Below, piece after piece: positions 9,310 to 18,394 of a DNA stretch of 64,000 bases; position 1 is the stretch's first letter; each line of letters begins with the position of its first letter. This DNA is from Chloracidobacterium sp. (lineage in GTDB: Bacteria; Acidobacteriota; Blastocatellia; Pyrinomonadales; Pyrinomonadaceae). The position numbers were made by a program, and so were the translations under genes. Location of the stretch: NCBI GenBank assembly GCA_016712045.1, contig JADJRV010000021.1, positions 1-64,000 of the forward strand, in the 5' to 3' direction. The notes under the pieces were generated by a model. That model did no database searches, was not told where the DNA came from, and was given only the letters and a program-made list of their open reading frames with translations.

Positions 9310-9313
9310 TTAT

Positions 9314-9892
9314 ATGCCTAAATTTGATAGCCCTTTGAACAATATCCAGATCGCGAGCCCGTGTTCGGCGGATTGGAACGAGATGTTTGGTGACGACCGC
9401 AAACGCCATTGTGGTGACTGTAAGCTCAATGTTTATAACCTTTCGGGGATGACAAAAGACGAAGCGGAGTCGCTCGTGATGAACGCCGAGGGGCGTCTGT
9501 GTGTGCGGTTTTACCGTCGGGCGGATGGTAGCGTCATTACGCAGGATTGCCCGGTCGGCTGGGCTAAAGTTAAGCAGCGAACAAAGATCTACGCGACAGC
9601 GGTTGCGTCTTTGCTAATGGCTCTCTTTACGGGTGTTTTGTTCGTCTCACTTTTTTCGAAGCACAAGCCGTTGATGGGCGATCTGCGGATACCGTTTGCG
9701 ACGCCTACTCCACAACCGCTTATGGGAGCCGTTGCCGCTCCGCCGAAAAATACTAATTCGAACACAAATGTTGAAATGGGAAAGCCGTCGGTTATACAGG
9801 GAAACGTCGCGATCGACGCCCCGAAAACACTAACGAAATTTGAGGTCGGGAAAATGCGGGTGATGCCAAATACAGGCCGCAAAGACAGCTAA
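9314..9892 (+). CDS. Membrane-anchored Cys-motif protein of unknown function
   Basis: 192 residues with three parts. The first 85 residues hold a cysteine-rich cytoplasmic domain: ASPCSADWNEM, RHCGDCKLNVYNLSGMT, GRLCVRFYRRADGSV and TQDCPVGW. I know this pattern as a recurring uncharacterised domain in Acidobacteria and Planctomycetes. One membrane helix follows at about residues 97-117. The remaining segment is a Pro/Asn/Thr-rich low-complexity tail that would lie outside the membrane. The CxxC next to the conserved Asn-Val-Tyr suggests a metal or redox site. It is convergent with the VWFA gene, six bases away. Confidence 0.6.
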   Translation: MPKFDSPLNNIQIASPCSADWNEMFGDDRKRHCGDCKLNVYNLSGMTKDEAESLVMNAEGRLCVRFYRRADGSVITQDCPVGWAKVKQRTKIYATAVASLLMALFTGVLFVSLFSKHKPLMGDLRIPFATPTPQPLMGAVAAPPKNTNSNTNVEMGKPSVIQGNVAIDAPKTLTKFEVGKMRVMPNTGRKDS

Positions 9893-9898
9893 ACCAAC

Positions 9899-11020
9899 TT
9901 AGTTTTTAACGTAATAACCCTGACGGGCCCGGACGCGAAGTTCGGGCCTGTTGTTTAGGCCGACGTCGAGTTTGACAAATTTATTGAGCGGGAAATCGGA
10001 TTCGGAATAGTACTGGATCAGGTATTGTGACCGTAGCTCATTGGCGAGCTGGCGAAAAATGCGGTCAAGCAGCTCGGTATTTTTTCGCGTACTGATCGTA
10101 TTTTGATATCCGTCTTTGGTGTCGATCGGCTGAAACTTTGGCAAAAACGCGGTGCCGCCGGTCTCGTCGGCAAATTTCTGCATATTCTCCTGCCCGAACA
10201 CGCTCATCTTATTTAGCTGAAATGAACTGCCCGCCGGATTTATCGAGTAGAAAACAGTGTCGGCATCTTGTAGCGAACGCGACACGCGCAGCCGCTCTTT
10301 AACGCTGGCTGCATCCCGATTTGCGACGGTCAGCTGATAGAGATCTTTGCTATTGATGGTGTTAATTCGCTCTCCGATCTTTCGGTAGCCGTCCTGAAGT
10401 GCCTTTGCGATATGCGCGCTGTTGGTGTCTTCGCCGTCAGAGATCACCACGACGACACGCCTCGTCCCGTTGGGAGCATTTTTGCGAAGATAGTCGGACG
10501 CTTCGGACACGGTATCAAAAAAAGCGGTCGAGTCTTTTGTGGGGACTATCGCACGTACAGCAGCAGCGGCTTTTTCGGCGACATCTCGCGATGAAAGTAA
10601 AACTGATCTAGATCCGATCGCAAAAACGGCAGCACGGTCAACGGGACGCATTACTTCTTGCAGGAATTTAGCTGCCGTCTCCTGTTCAAATTTGAACATC
10701 TTGTCAGTGCTGGCTGACACGTCAAAAAGCAAGACGATCTCGAGCGGCACGACATCCGCCGTCCCGACGTTTTCTATAGTTTGGTTTTTGCCCTCTTCTG
10801 ATAGGCGAAAGTCTTGTGCGGTCAGGCCGGTGATGGCTTGGCCGTTGGCGTCGGTGATCGAGACTGGAACGACGACGAGCCGCGACTCGACCTTGATAAT
10901 GTCGTCGTCGATCTTGGGTTTGGGTGTCGGGGTTGCGGTTTGTGCGAGGACGGATAAACCAGAGGCTAAGATCAACGCTACAGCCGCGAACGGATATTTT
11001 TGGATCTTACTAAACATCAT
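9899..11020 (-). CDS. VWFA-related Acidobacterial domain protein, secreted
   Basis: 373 residues with an N-terminal signal peptide (LILASGLSVLAQ) and a TPTPKPK linker. The pattern VESRLVVVPVSITDANG and LTAQDFRLSEEGKNQTI is the domain that precedes a von Willebrand A fold in the VWFA-related Acidobacterial family. The metal site is present as LLFDVSASTD. The rest of the A fold includes RRVVVVISDGEDTNS and TGGTAFLPKF. Family proteins are exported and probably bind other envelope proteins; a specific function is unknown. The start ATG 11020 follows a GGAGG box at ideal spacing. It lies 88 bases downstream of the co-oriented OmpA-family gene. Confidence 0.88.
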   Translation of the reverse strand: MMFSKIQKYPFAAVALILASGLSVLAQTATPTPKPKIDDDIIKVESRLVVVPVSITDANGQAITGLTAQDFRLSEEGKNQTIENVGTADVVPLEIVLLFDVSASTDKMFKFEQETAAKFLQEVMRPVDRAAVFAIGSRSVLLSSRDVAEKAAAAVRAIVPTKDSTAFFDTVSEASDYLRKNAPNGTRRVVVVISDGEDTNSAHIAKALQDGYRKIGERINTINSKDLYQLTVANRDAASVKERLRVSRSLQDADTVFYSINPAGSSFQLNKMSVFGQENMQKFADETGGTAFLPKFQPIDTKDGYQNTISTRKNTELLDRIFRQLANELRSQYLIQYYSESDFPLNKFVKLDVGLNNRPELRVRARQGYYVKN

Positions 11021-11046
11021 TTCCCGTCACCTCCAGGACAAAGTTT

Positions 11047-11096
11047 GAGGGCATCGGAGCCGGTGAATATTGTACACACGGCCCGGCGATGCCCTC
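11047..11096. repeat. Inverted repeat between the OmpA and VWFA genes
   Basis: A perfect 10-bp inverted repeat (11047-11056 with 11087-11096) encloses a 30-base loop in the 87-base gap. It lies just downstream of the OmpA-family stop and upstream of the VWFA ribosome site. It could attenuate read-through, but it lacks a T run, so a classical terminator is unlikely. Confidence 0.45.
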
Positions 11097-11107
11097 TGTT
11101 AGCGTTA

Positions 11108-11769
11108 TTACTTATCGTCGTTGGACTGTTTGACCTCGACGTTCTGATTGATGCCGCGGCTTACCAGCAATTTAACCTCGACACGGCGGTTCTGTTCACG
11201 GCCTTCGCGGGTCGTGTTGTCAGCAACAGCCTGCAGCTCGCCATAACCATACGAAGTGCTCATACGGCGAAGCGAGATGTTGTGTGTCTGAATCAGATAA
11301 TCCTTGACGGCCTGTGCACGACGGTCGCTGAGAGCCTTGTTTTGAGCGGTGCTGCCCTCGGCGGATGCAAAACCGGTCACCTCGATGAGATAGCCCTTGA
11401 GCGTGGCTGCGGTCGTTGCAACCTGGTCCAAAGCAGCTTTACCCTCGGCTGAAAGCTTTGAGCTGTTGACCTTAAAGTTGACGGTCGCAGTGGTCTGCAC
11501 GACATAATCGTCAAGATCGGAAATGCGTTTGTTGGTCGCGTTAACGCCTGCAACAGCGGCATCAGCGGTGTCCTGTGCGGCCTTGGCACCGCCCTTGGCG
11601 GCGTTTGAGATCGCCATCAGCTCATCGATTTGACCCGAAACACGCAGAGCATTTTGCTCGGCGGCGGTCAATCTGTCTTCGGCCGGAGCCATTCGAGAGC
11701 GTTCTGTGCAAAAAGGCTGACGGCGCTAAAAACAACTGCTAGTGCGATGATCGATAATTTTTTAAGCAT
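11108..11769 (-). CDS. OmpA-family peptidoglycan-binding protein (frameshifted)
   Basis: Starts at ATG 11769 behind a GAGGAG box with signal peptide MLKKLSIIALAVVFSAVSLF and cleavage after FAQ. An indel near 11697 separates this from the body (MAPAEDRLTAAEQNALRV). The mature part has a helical Ala-rich segment (residues about 35-100) that may be a coiled coil. It is followed by an OmpA C-terminal domain: VNFKVNSSKLSAEGKAALDQ, VTGFASAEGSTAQNKALSDR, RRMSTSYGYGE and NRRVEVKLL. The domain binds peptidoglycan and tethers outer membrane or periplasmic partners to the wall. There is no beta-barrel in this small protein. Confidence 0.85.
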
Positions 11770-11974
11770 GATTAAACTCCTCGAAGATAAAAGATCGTTG
11801 GTAAAACACCACCAAAGGAATAGACGCAAAAAAGGTGGTCAGGGTTGTCGGCGAAAGCTCCTAAGGCATTTGCCACGCGATCGGTCAAAACAATTTCAAT
11901 TGAGGGAGACAAAGAAACAATGTTTAAAGCATACACTAAATTGGACGCGATTTAAACCGTTGTGATCTGCGGTG

Positions 11975-11996
11975 AAAGCCTGTAATTACAGGCTTT
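11975..11996. terminator. Perfect 22-bp palindrome, probable terminator of the E2 gene
   Basis: A perfect 11+11 palindrome lies four bases beyond the stop of the E2 gene and between two co-oriented minus-strand genes. The stem ends in a short T/A run on both strands, so it may be a weak bidirectional terminator; protein binding is the alternative. Confidence 0.5.
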
Positions 11997-11999
11997 TGG

Positions 12000-13720
12000 T
12001 CAATACGTGAAAGGAGCCTTTTCCAAATATTCTTTCAAATATGCCAAAAACTTCTCGGCATCAGCACCGTCCACGATGCGATGATCGTAGGTCAGGGCAA
12101 AATATGCCATCTGACGGATCGCGATGTAATCGTCGCCGTCGGGCGAGGTCATAACCTTAGCCCGTTTTTCGATCGTCCCGACACAAAGGATAGCGACTTG
12201 TGGCTGATTGATGATCGGCGTACCAAACAGGCCGCCAAAAACGCCGGGAGTTGGGATCGTAAATGTACCGCCTTGGACGTCGTCGGGGCTGAGTTTTTGG
12301 TGCGGGCACGATCGGCAAGGTCGTTAGCTCTAACGGCAAACTCTGACAGCGACAACGTCTGTGCGTTCTTAATGACCGGCACAAGCAAGCCCCAATCAAG
12401 TGCGACCGCCATGCCGAGATTGATGTCGCCTTTATAGACGATGTTTTCGCCGTCGATCTGCGAATTGACGATGCGGTGCTCGCGGATCGCCGCCGTCACG
12501 GCCTGAAAGATGAACGGCATAAACGTCAGCTTGGTGCCAAATTTAGCCTGAAAATCAGCCTGATTTGCCTTGCGAAACTTTGCGACGTTGGTCATGTCGA
12601 TCTCATAGACGCTCGTCACGTGGGCCGAGGTCTGTTTTGAGAACGTCATGTGCTCGGCGATCTTTTTACGCATCACCGACATTTTCTCGACGCGGTCATC
12701 CATCGTCGCTGTTGTTGATGGCGGCGTAAACGTTGATACTTTCGCGGGCGTTGAAGCGGTCGGCATTGCCGGAGCACCTTTTACAAGCAGATCCTGCGGA
12801 CGCAAGGCGGCTCCCGTTTCGAGGAACGACATGATGTCGTCCTTGGTCACCCGGCCGCTGATGCCGCTGCCGGGAATGCGGGTGATGTCGATGCCGTGTT
12901 CTTTTGCAATATTGCGGACAAGCGGGCTGCTCTTCGTACGGCGAAGTTCATCGAGAGTTGCGTTGCCATTTGAACCGCCGTTCGTCGCTGCGGCAGCTTT
13001 GGCTTGAACAGGCTGTGCGACAGGCTCGGCTTTTGGAGTCTCAGCTACAGGAGCAGGAGTTTCCGGTTTTGGTGCGGGAGCAACAGCACCGCCTTCTGTT
13101 CCGACTAACGCCAGAACGGCACCGACCTCGACCGTTTCGCCTTCCTGGACGTTGATCGACAACAAGGTCCCGGCGGCGGGCGACGGAACCTCGGCATCGA
13201 CTTTGTCAGTCGATATTTCAAGGAGGGCCTCGTCCTTGTCGATCTTGTCACCGACAGCTTTGAGCCATTTTGAAACAGTGCCCTCGGTTATCGATTCGCC
13301 CATCTGGGGCATTACGATCTCGGCCGCATCACCAGATGAGGTAGGAGCGGCGGCCGGAATGGCCTCGATGATCGCAGGTTCGGTCGAGGGTTCTTCTTCA
13401 GCGGCCACATTCTCTGCTGTTTCGACGATCGTCGGAGCTTCTCCTGCGGCTACAGGTGCGGGTGCTGATGCTCCGGCTTCGCCTTCTTCGCCGACAACCG
13501 CGACGACCGTGCCGACCTCGACGGTCTCGCCTTCTTGCGTGCGGATCTCAAGCAAAATACCAGCACCGGGGCTCGGCACCTCCGCGTCGACCTTATCAGT
13601 CGATATTTCGAGTATCGCCTCGTCTTTTTCGACACGCTCGCCGACTTGTTTTAGCCACTTCGAAACGGTGCCCTCGGTTATCGATTCGCCCATCTGGGGC
13701 ATTACGACTTCAACGCTCAT
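12000..13720 (-). CDS. 2-oxo acid dehydrogenase complex E2 acyltransferase, two lipoyl domains (frameshifted)
   Basis: Core of a pyruvate, 2-oxoglutarate or branched-chain dehydrogenase complex. It transfers the acyl group from lipoamide to CoA. Two lipoyl domains are visible, each with QMGESITEGTVSKWLK and the lipoylated lysine in EISTDKVDAEVPSP (near residues 43 and 175). They are joined by Ala/Pro/Glu linkers. A peripheral-subunit binding domain follows (SPLVRNIAKEHGIDITRIPG), then the catalytic domain. A frameshift near 12297 moves the end into another frame: TFTIPTPGVFGG, INQPQVAILCVG and the active-site YDHRIVDGADAEKFL, ending 12000. Two near-identical lipoyl domains occur in SucB-like and BkdB-like enzymes, so the substrate is open. 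lpdA (E3) lies at 19703. Confidence 0.88.
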
Positions 13721-13813
13721 AAGATCTCCTGCAAAACTCTCAATTAGATAGGATACAAGAAAATGCGGTCTAAGAAAACTGAAGCGGTGGTAGCCGGTTT
13801 TGATTGCAAGGTA

Positions 13814-14245
13814 TTAAACGATCCGACTTTTAATAAACGATATCGCCCGATCGAGTTCGTAGATCGCGGACGAGACGGCGATCTGTTTGTCGTTTTTCAA
13901 GACGATAGTGCCGTCAGCGCGTATCTCGCCGATCTCTTCCCATTTTGCCGAAGATTTACGATACGCGATGCCCTTTTCAAATATCTCGAGAACCGTTTTA
14001 CGCTGAGCTATCCAAGAAAAAAGCGTGATGATGTAAACGATAAGAAAGGCTGAGGAAAGCAGAAAATAGAGCATCTCCTGGCGTACGTAATATAAGACCA
14101 TCGTCCCCATAAAAAAGACGAACGACAGTACGGTGATAAACACGGCACGTTGGATATGTGCAGGCGACAGACCGTGAACGGCGATCAGTTTGCCAAGATC
14201 TTTCTTTATTTCAGCCACAATTTCTAGATAAATAGTATCAAACAA
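13814..14245 (-). CDS. Two-helix membrane protein of unknown function
   Basis: 143 residues. After a 30-residue cytoplasmic stretch come two membrane helices (AVFITVLSFVFFMGTMVLYY and a second at LLSSAFLIVYIITLFSW). A soluble C-terminal domain follows with alternating strands (VLEIFEKGIAYRKSSAKWEE, GTIVLKNDKQIAV) and a final helix. This arrangement resembles bacterial PH-like membrane proteins, an inference from layout only. The frame opens with TTG at 14245; GTG 14206 is an alternative start, and no strong ribosome site is visible for either. It is divergent from the S9 peptidase gene. Confidence 0.6.
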   Translation of the reverse strand: MFDTIYLEIVAEIKKDLGKLIAVHGLSPAHIQRAVFITVLSFVFFMGTMVLYYVRQEMLYFLLSSAFLIVYIITLFSWIAQRKTVLEIFEKGIAYRKSSAKWEEIGEIRADGTIVLKNDKQIAVSSAIYELDRAISFIKSRIV

Positions 14246-14335
14246 ACTGCCGCATAATGCATCGTAAGGGCATCGTGCGATAGAATATCTACATCGTTAT
14301 ACCAAAACAAAATCAAACATTGCCCGTAAAAAACC

Positions 14336-16504
14336 ATGATGAAAAAAATCTCGATCTTTGCCGTTCTCCTTTTTACGTTCTCCATTTCAGCCTTTGCTCA
14401 ATCGCCCGCAATCACTGCGGCTGATTATGCCCGTGCGGAAAAAATGCTCGGCTACAACACCTCGCCGCTCATTGACCGTAATGCGGTTCGAGCAACTTGG
14501 CTGCCCGACGGACGGTTTTGGTACCGCGTGCTGACGCCGACCGGCAGCGAATACGTGCTGATAAATCCGGCAGACGGTTCGCGGAAGGTCGGGGCAAAGT
14601 GGGATGATTTGGGGCTTGCCCCTAATGCCCCGCGTGATGCGTGGCCTAACAACCCTAACGCAATTGTCTCGCCTGACCGAACTAAGGCGGCCTATATTAA
14701 GAACTTTAATTTGTGGATAAAAGATAGGACCGGCAAAGAAACCCAGCTTACCACCGACGGCGTTAAAGATTACGGTTACGCGACGGACAACGCCGGTTGG
14801 CAGCATAGCGAACGGGCGATCCTTGTTTGGTCGCCGGACTCGAAAAAGATCGCGACGTTTCAGCAGGACGAGCGTAACGTCAGCGACAGTTATCTCATCT
14901 CGACAAATGTCGGGGCTCCAAAGCTGAGCCAGTGGAAATCGGCTCTGCCGGGCGACGCTGTCATCCCGACCCTTCGCCGCGTGATCATCGAGGTTGATGT
15001 GCCAAAGGTCATCAGCCTACAACTCGCGCCCGATCCTCACCGTTCGACGCAGTGCGACGATATCTCATGCAATGGCAGTTGGGACGATGTGTACTGGTCC
15101 GCGGACGCTAAAACGCTCGCGTTTGTGTCAACCTCACGCGATCACAAGAAAGAGAATCTTCGGGTTGCCGACGCCGCAACGGGTGCTGTCCGCGATGTGT
15201 ACGAAGAGATCAGCCCTACGCAATTTGAATCAGGACAGGGAGCTACAAGCTGGCGTTATCTGCCGGCGACAAACGAATTTATCTGGTTTACCGAACGCGA
15301 CGGCTGGGGACATCTTTACCTTTATGATCTAGCCACCGGCAAGCTCAAAAATCAGATCACGAGCGGCAACTGGGCCGTTTGGCGTGTTCTGAATGTCGAC
15401 GAAAAGAGCCGAACGATCTATTTTGAAGCAGGTGGACGCGAAGCGGGCAACGACCCGTATTTTGGCCACACGTACAGCGTCGGATTTGACGGCAAAAACC
15501 TGAAACTGCTTACGCCCGAGACGGCCAATCACGATGTGACGTGGTCGCCGGACGGTAAATATTTTATCGACAATTACTCGACGCCAAATACACCGGCAAC
15601 ATCAGTCCTCCGCGATGCTAACGGCAAACTCGTTGCCGATCTCGAAAAGGCCGATGTCTCGCGGCTTGCCGCCACTGGCTGGAAACCGCCGACACCGATC
15701 ATCACCAAGGCCCGCGACGGCGTGACTGACCTTTATGGCCTGATGTACTCGCCGACAAAACCGGTTGCCGGCAAAAAATATCCGATGATCGTCTATATTT
15801 ATCCCGGTCCGCAAGGCGGCAGCGTCGGCAGCCGAAATTTCTCGGCTTCGCGCGGTGATAATCAGGCGTTGGCTGAGCTTGGATTTGTCGTGATGCAGCT
15901 TGACGGCATGTGTAACCCGCTGCGGTCTAAGGCTTTTCATGATTCGTGCTACGGCAACATGGCCGATAACACGCTTGAGGATCAGATCGCGGGTGTAAAA
16001 CAACTTGCGGCTAAATACAACAACATCGACCTCGACCGCGTCGGCATCTGGGGCCACTCGGGCGGCGGTTTTGCTACCGCAGCGGCGATGTTTCGTTATC
16101 CGGATTTCTTTAAGGTCGGCATTTCCGAATCAGGCAATCACGACAACCGCAACTACGAAGACGACTGGGGCGAACGCTACATCGGTCTGCTCCAAGGCGA
16201 CAATTACAAAACACAGGCCAATCAGGAGTACGCCAAAAATCTAAAGGGCAAACTACTGCTCGCCCACGGCACGATGGACGACAACGTCCCGCCGGGCAAC
16301 ACCTATTTCGTCGTTGATGCTCTGATCAAGGCCAATAAAGATTTTGATCTGCTGATGATCCCTAACGCACGCCACGGCTACGGCCCCGCAAGCTATTACA
16401 TGATGCGCCGCCGTTGGGACTATTTTGTAAAAAATCTTTTGGGAGCGGAACCGCCCAAGGAATACGTGCTAAAGCCAACGCCCGACCCGCGTATGGCTCA
16501 GTAA
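14336..16504 (+). CDS. S9 family peptidase (DPP IV-like), secreted
   Basis: 722 residues with a signal peptide (KKISIFAVLLFTFSISAFAQ). The N-terminal 430 residues form a DPP IV-type beta-propeller, with AILVWSPDSKKIATFQQDER and YWSADAKTLAF as blade motifs and a helical insertion before it. The C-terminal alpha/beta hydrolase carries the triad: S575 in GIWGHSGGGFATAAA, D648/D649 in HGTMDDNVPPG, and H680 in NARHGYGPASYY. Such enzymes cleave dipeptides, often after proline, in the periplasm or outside. The double Glu substrate anchor of true DPP IV is not obvious. A strong terminator follows directly. Confidence 0.9.
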   Translation: MMKKISIFAVLLFTFSISAFAQSPAITAADYARAEKMLGYNTSPLIDRNAVRATWLPDGRFWYRVLTPTGSEYVLINPADGSRKVGAKWDDLGLAPNAPRDAWPNNPNAIVSPDRTKAAYIKNFNLWIKDRTGKETQLTTDGVKDYGYATDNAGWQHSERAILVWSPDSKKIATFQQDERNVSDSYLISTNVGAPKLSQWKSALPGDAVIPTLRRVIIEVDVPKVISLQLAPDPHRSTQCDDISCNGSWDDVYWSADAKTLAFVSTSRDHKKENLRVADAATGAVRDVYEEISPTQFESGQGATSWRYLPATNEFIWFTERDGWGHLYLYDLATGKLKNQITSGNWAVWRVLNVDEKSRTIYFEAGGREAGNDPYFGHTYSVGFDGKNLKLLTPETANHDVTWSPDGKYFIDNYSTPNTPATSVLRDANGKLVADLEKADVSRLAATGWKPPTPIITKARDGVTDLYGLMYSPTKPVAGKKYPMIVYIYPGPQGGSVGSRNFSASRGDNQALAELGFVVMQLDGMCNPLRSKAFHDSCYGNMADNTLEDQIAGVKQLAAKYNNIDLDRVGIWGHSGGGFATAAAMFRYPDFFKVGISESGNHDNRNYEDDWGERYIGLLQGDNYKTQANQEYAKNLKGKLLLAHGTMDDNVPPGNTYFVVDALIKANKDFDLLMIPNARHGYGPASYYMMRRRWDYFVKNLLGAEPPKEYVLKPTPDPRMAQ

Positions 16505-16507
16505 CTT

Positions 16508-16537
16508 AAAAGGCAGGCTCTATGGCCTGCCTTTTTT
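16508..16537. terminator. Bidirectional intrinsic terminator
   Basis: An 11-bp perfect stem (16508-16518 with 16525-16535) with a 6-base loop has T/A runs on both sides. It separates the convergent S9 peptidase and the gene ending at 16536 and can serve both. Confidence 0.88.
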
Positions 16538-16973
16538 ATTTGAGTTCCTCGGTATCGTCCTCGCTTGCGTCAAACAAGACGCTGACGGGCGTGTGGGCGG
16601 GCGGGAGCGATTGGGTATATCCTGCGATATCTTTTTGCAGTTTTTCGACGGCGTCGCGTCCGCGTTCAAAATCGTCGGCTTTTAGTTTGAGCACGAGTTT
16701 GCCGTCCTCATTTGGCAGGTCACCCATTGCGGCTAGCGATTTTGTGCGGATTTCGATCTTGGCACCGCGTTTAAAGACGCCTTTTTTGAACTTAATATCG
16801 AGGATGTCGCCGATCGAGAGGCGAGCCTCTTTAAGGCCGACTGAGACAAGCCCCAGTATCTTTGAGTCAAACTCGATCACAATTCCGGCGCTCGAAAACT
16901 TTGCAAAACCATTGACCTCGGTCAGCCCTTGGTGTTTCGAAGATTTGAATGGAACGCTTGTAAAACTCTGCAT
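16536..16973 (-). CDS. Conserved hypothetical protein
   Basis: 145 residues without signal peptide or membrane helix. The central 90 residues alternate short strands (GFAKFSSAGIVIEFDSK, GDILDIKFKKGVFKRGAKIE, GKLVLKLKADDF) and end in an amphipathic helix (GRDAVEKLQKDIAGY) and an acidic tail. The strand pattern and final helix recall small PH-like domains, but I do not recognise a family. It is followed downstream by the shared terminator and preceded by a 20-bp inverted repeat at 16983-17062. Confidence 0.5.
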   Translation of the reverse strand: MQSFTSVPFKSSKHQGLTEVNGFAKFSSAGIVIEFDSKILGLVSVGLKEARLSIGDILDIKFKKGVFKRGAKIEIRTKSLAAMGDLPNEDGKLVLKLKADDFERGRDAVEKLQKDIAGYTQSLPPAHTPVSVLFDASEDDTEELK

Positions 16974-16982
16974 AAAATGATG

Positions 16983-17062
16983 GCGGAAACCCGACCGGTA
17001 GGAAGGGTCTTCTTACACTGCTAACTACTAACCAACACACTCCCTACCGGTCGTGTTTCTGC
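16983..17062. repeat. 20-bp imperfect inverted repeat
   Basis: Bases 16983-17002 are the reverse complement of 17043-17062 at 18 of 20 positions, with a 40-base loop. The right arm covers the last codons and stop of the CBU_0592-type gene. It probably forms an mRNA 3' hairpin; whether it terminates or stabilises the transcript is not clear, as there is no T run. Confidence 0.55.
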
Positions 17063-17298
17063 CAAAAATATTTCCCGATACCAAACAGGCTGATCAGCAG
17101 CCAAAAAAATTCTACTACAAACGAAGGGAAGTTAAAGGCGAAATAAAGCGAGATCAGTATCAGCGTCGCCCCGACAGCGTTCAGCAGCGAATAAACAAGC
17201 TGCTCGCTCCGCACCTTGCCAAGCTGAAGCAAAACGTACGTCACGATAATCACCGCAACGCCTACTGTGCCGAGAATGTCGTACCAGGCGTAGGTCAT
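17044..17298 (-). CDS. CBU_0592-like small membrane protein
   Basis: 84 residues, almost entirely three membrane helices: ILGTVGVAVIIVTYVLLQLG, a central LNAVGATLILISLYFAF, and VVEFFWLLISLFGIGKYF. The order DxxGxxGVxxIxxxYxLxQ, then SxxYxxxNxxGAxL, then SxxxExxW matches the family named after Coxiella CBU_0592. Its function is unknown. I place the start at ATG 17298, whose ATGA overlaps the stop of the upstream BNR-repeat gene, so the two are likely translationally coupled. A longer frame to 17337 would only add residues antisense-like in character. Confidence 0.75.
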   Translation of the reverse strand: MTYAWYDILGTVGVAVIIVTYVLLQLGKVRSEQLVYSLLNAVGATLILISLYFAFNFPSFVVEFFWLLISLFGIGKYFWQKHDR

Positions 17299-18299
17299 TT
17301 CATTTTCACGACCATGCCCTTTGGCCCGACCGCCCAAACAGCTTTCTTACCTTTAGCCGCAACGGCGTTCAGATCTTCTTTTCCAAGTATTTTCCAGGTC
17401 TTACCACCGTCGCGAGTGATGTCTGTGCCGTTCGTGCCTACGGCAATTATTGTTTTCTTATCTACATAGGTGACACCGGAGCGATAACCGGTTAGTCCGG
17501 TGCCAAGTTTCCACGTCTTGCCGCCGTCGGTTGAGAATGCGAGATTGTCCTTTGCTTCGTCAGGTTTTTCATAATTTCCACCAACGATAACAGCTGAACC
17601 GTAAAACATATCGATTGAAAAGATACCGCTTCCTGATGTTCCGGTAATGATCGGAGTTTGAGAGGTTTCCCACGCGGCCCCATTACTATTGGTCGTTAGG
17701 ACTTCTGACGCCGTCCCACCCGTTACGAGCATTGCAGCATGATGAATGCTCGTGGTAATAAGGCAGGTACCGCTCGCCGCGAATGCTGCCTGTCCGTCTT
17801 TCGCGAGAGCCGGAACAGGTGTCTCAATGGCACTCCAACTATCTCCGCCATAGTTTCGTATGAAGATATATTTGCCATCAACAGGATCGCTGACTGCTAT
17901 GCAACTTTCATTATCCCAACACGCAATAGCATCAAAGAATGCTTTTTCGTTTGTATTCTTAAATTGCAGATTCCATGTCTTGCCGCCGTCGGTGGTTTTG
18001 TATATTCGTGAAGATTCACCGTTGCCGATGCTGAGGATATAGGCAGTGTTAGCGTCAAAGGCCTCGATGTCGCGGAAGTCTAGTTTGGCGGCGTCGGGCA
18101 CTTGGATCACGTCCCATTTCCTGCCCCCATCGATGGTGCGGATCACCGTCCCGCCCGTGCCGCTCGCCCAGATGACCTTTTCATTTACGACCGAGAGTCC
18201 GCGAAAGCTCGCAGTGGTGTTGACGGTCTGCTTGATCCATTGAGCCGATAAAACTTGCGACGAAAATAAGAGTGCAACTATGCAAAGTAGAGGCTTCAT
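17295..18299 (-). CDS. Secreted BNR/Asp-box beta-propeller (Ycf48-like)
   Basis: 334 residues with signal peptide (LLCIVALLFSSQVLSAQ). At least four Asp-box motifs are visible: TIDGGRKWDVI, TTDGGKTWNLQF, STDGGKTWKLG and TRDGGKTWKILG, each in a propeller blade beginning with patterns such as LSVVNEKVIWASGTGG. The arrangement matches Ycf48/HCF136-like propellers, which in phototrophs help photosystem assembly. In heterotrophs the role is unknown, so I use Ycf48-like only as a fold label. It is translated just before the small membrane protein, with a four-base overlap. Confidence 0.85.
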   Translation of the reverse strand: MKPLLCIVALLFSSQVLSAQWIKQTVNTTASFRGLSVVNEKVIWASGTGGTVIRTIDGGRKWDVIQVPDAAKLDFRDIEAFDANTAYILSIGNGESSRIYKTTDGGKTWNLQFKNTNEKAFFDAIACWDNESCIAVSDPVDGKYIFIRNYGGDSWSAIETPVPALAKDGQAAFAASGTCLITTSIHHAAMLVTGGTASEVLTTNSNGAAWETSQTPIITGTSGSGIFSIDMFYGSAVIVGGNYEKPDEAKDNLAFSTDGGKTWKLGTGLTGYRSGVTYVDKKTIIAVGTNGTDITRDGGKTWKILGKEDLNAVAAKGKKAVWAVGPKGMVVKMK

Positions 18300-18312
18300 A
18301 TTATTAAAAAAG

Positions 18313-18394
18313 AATTAACCGCAGATAGACGCAGATTAACACAGATATCGGACTTGTTTAATTTGCGTGCATCCGCGTTTATCTGCGGTTAATT
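18313..18394. repeat. REP-like hairpin with internal decamer repeats
   Basis: Bases 18313-18336 and 18371-18394 are inverted repeats at 22 of 24 positions. The left side also contains three imperfect tandem decamers (18319-18348, core CAGAT). The right arm includes the serA stop region. The element fills the gap between serA and the BNR gene. Its wording recalls dispersed intergenic palindromes with CGCAGAT cores found in several phyla. Confidence 0.6.

Noticed and set aside
11047..11096. Classical rho-independent terminator after the OmpA-family gene
   Set aside because: The loop is 30 bases and there is no T run, so it is listed only as an inverted repeat.
17295..18299. Evidence for photosynthesis from the Ycf48-like propeller
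   Set aside because: The fold is common in heterotrophs and no photosystem or chlorophyll genes are in the window.
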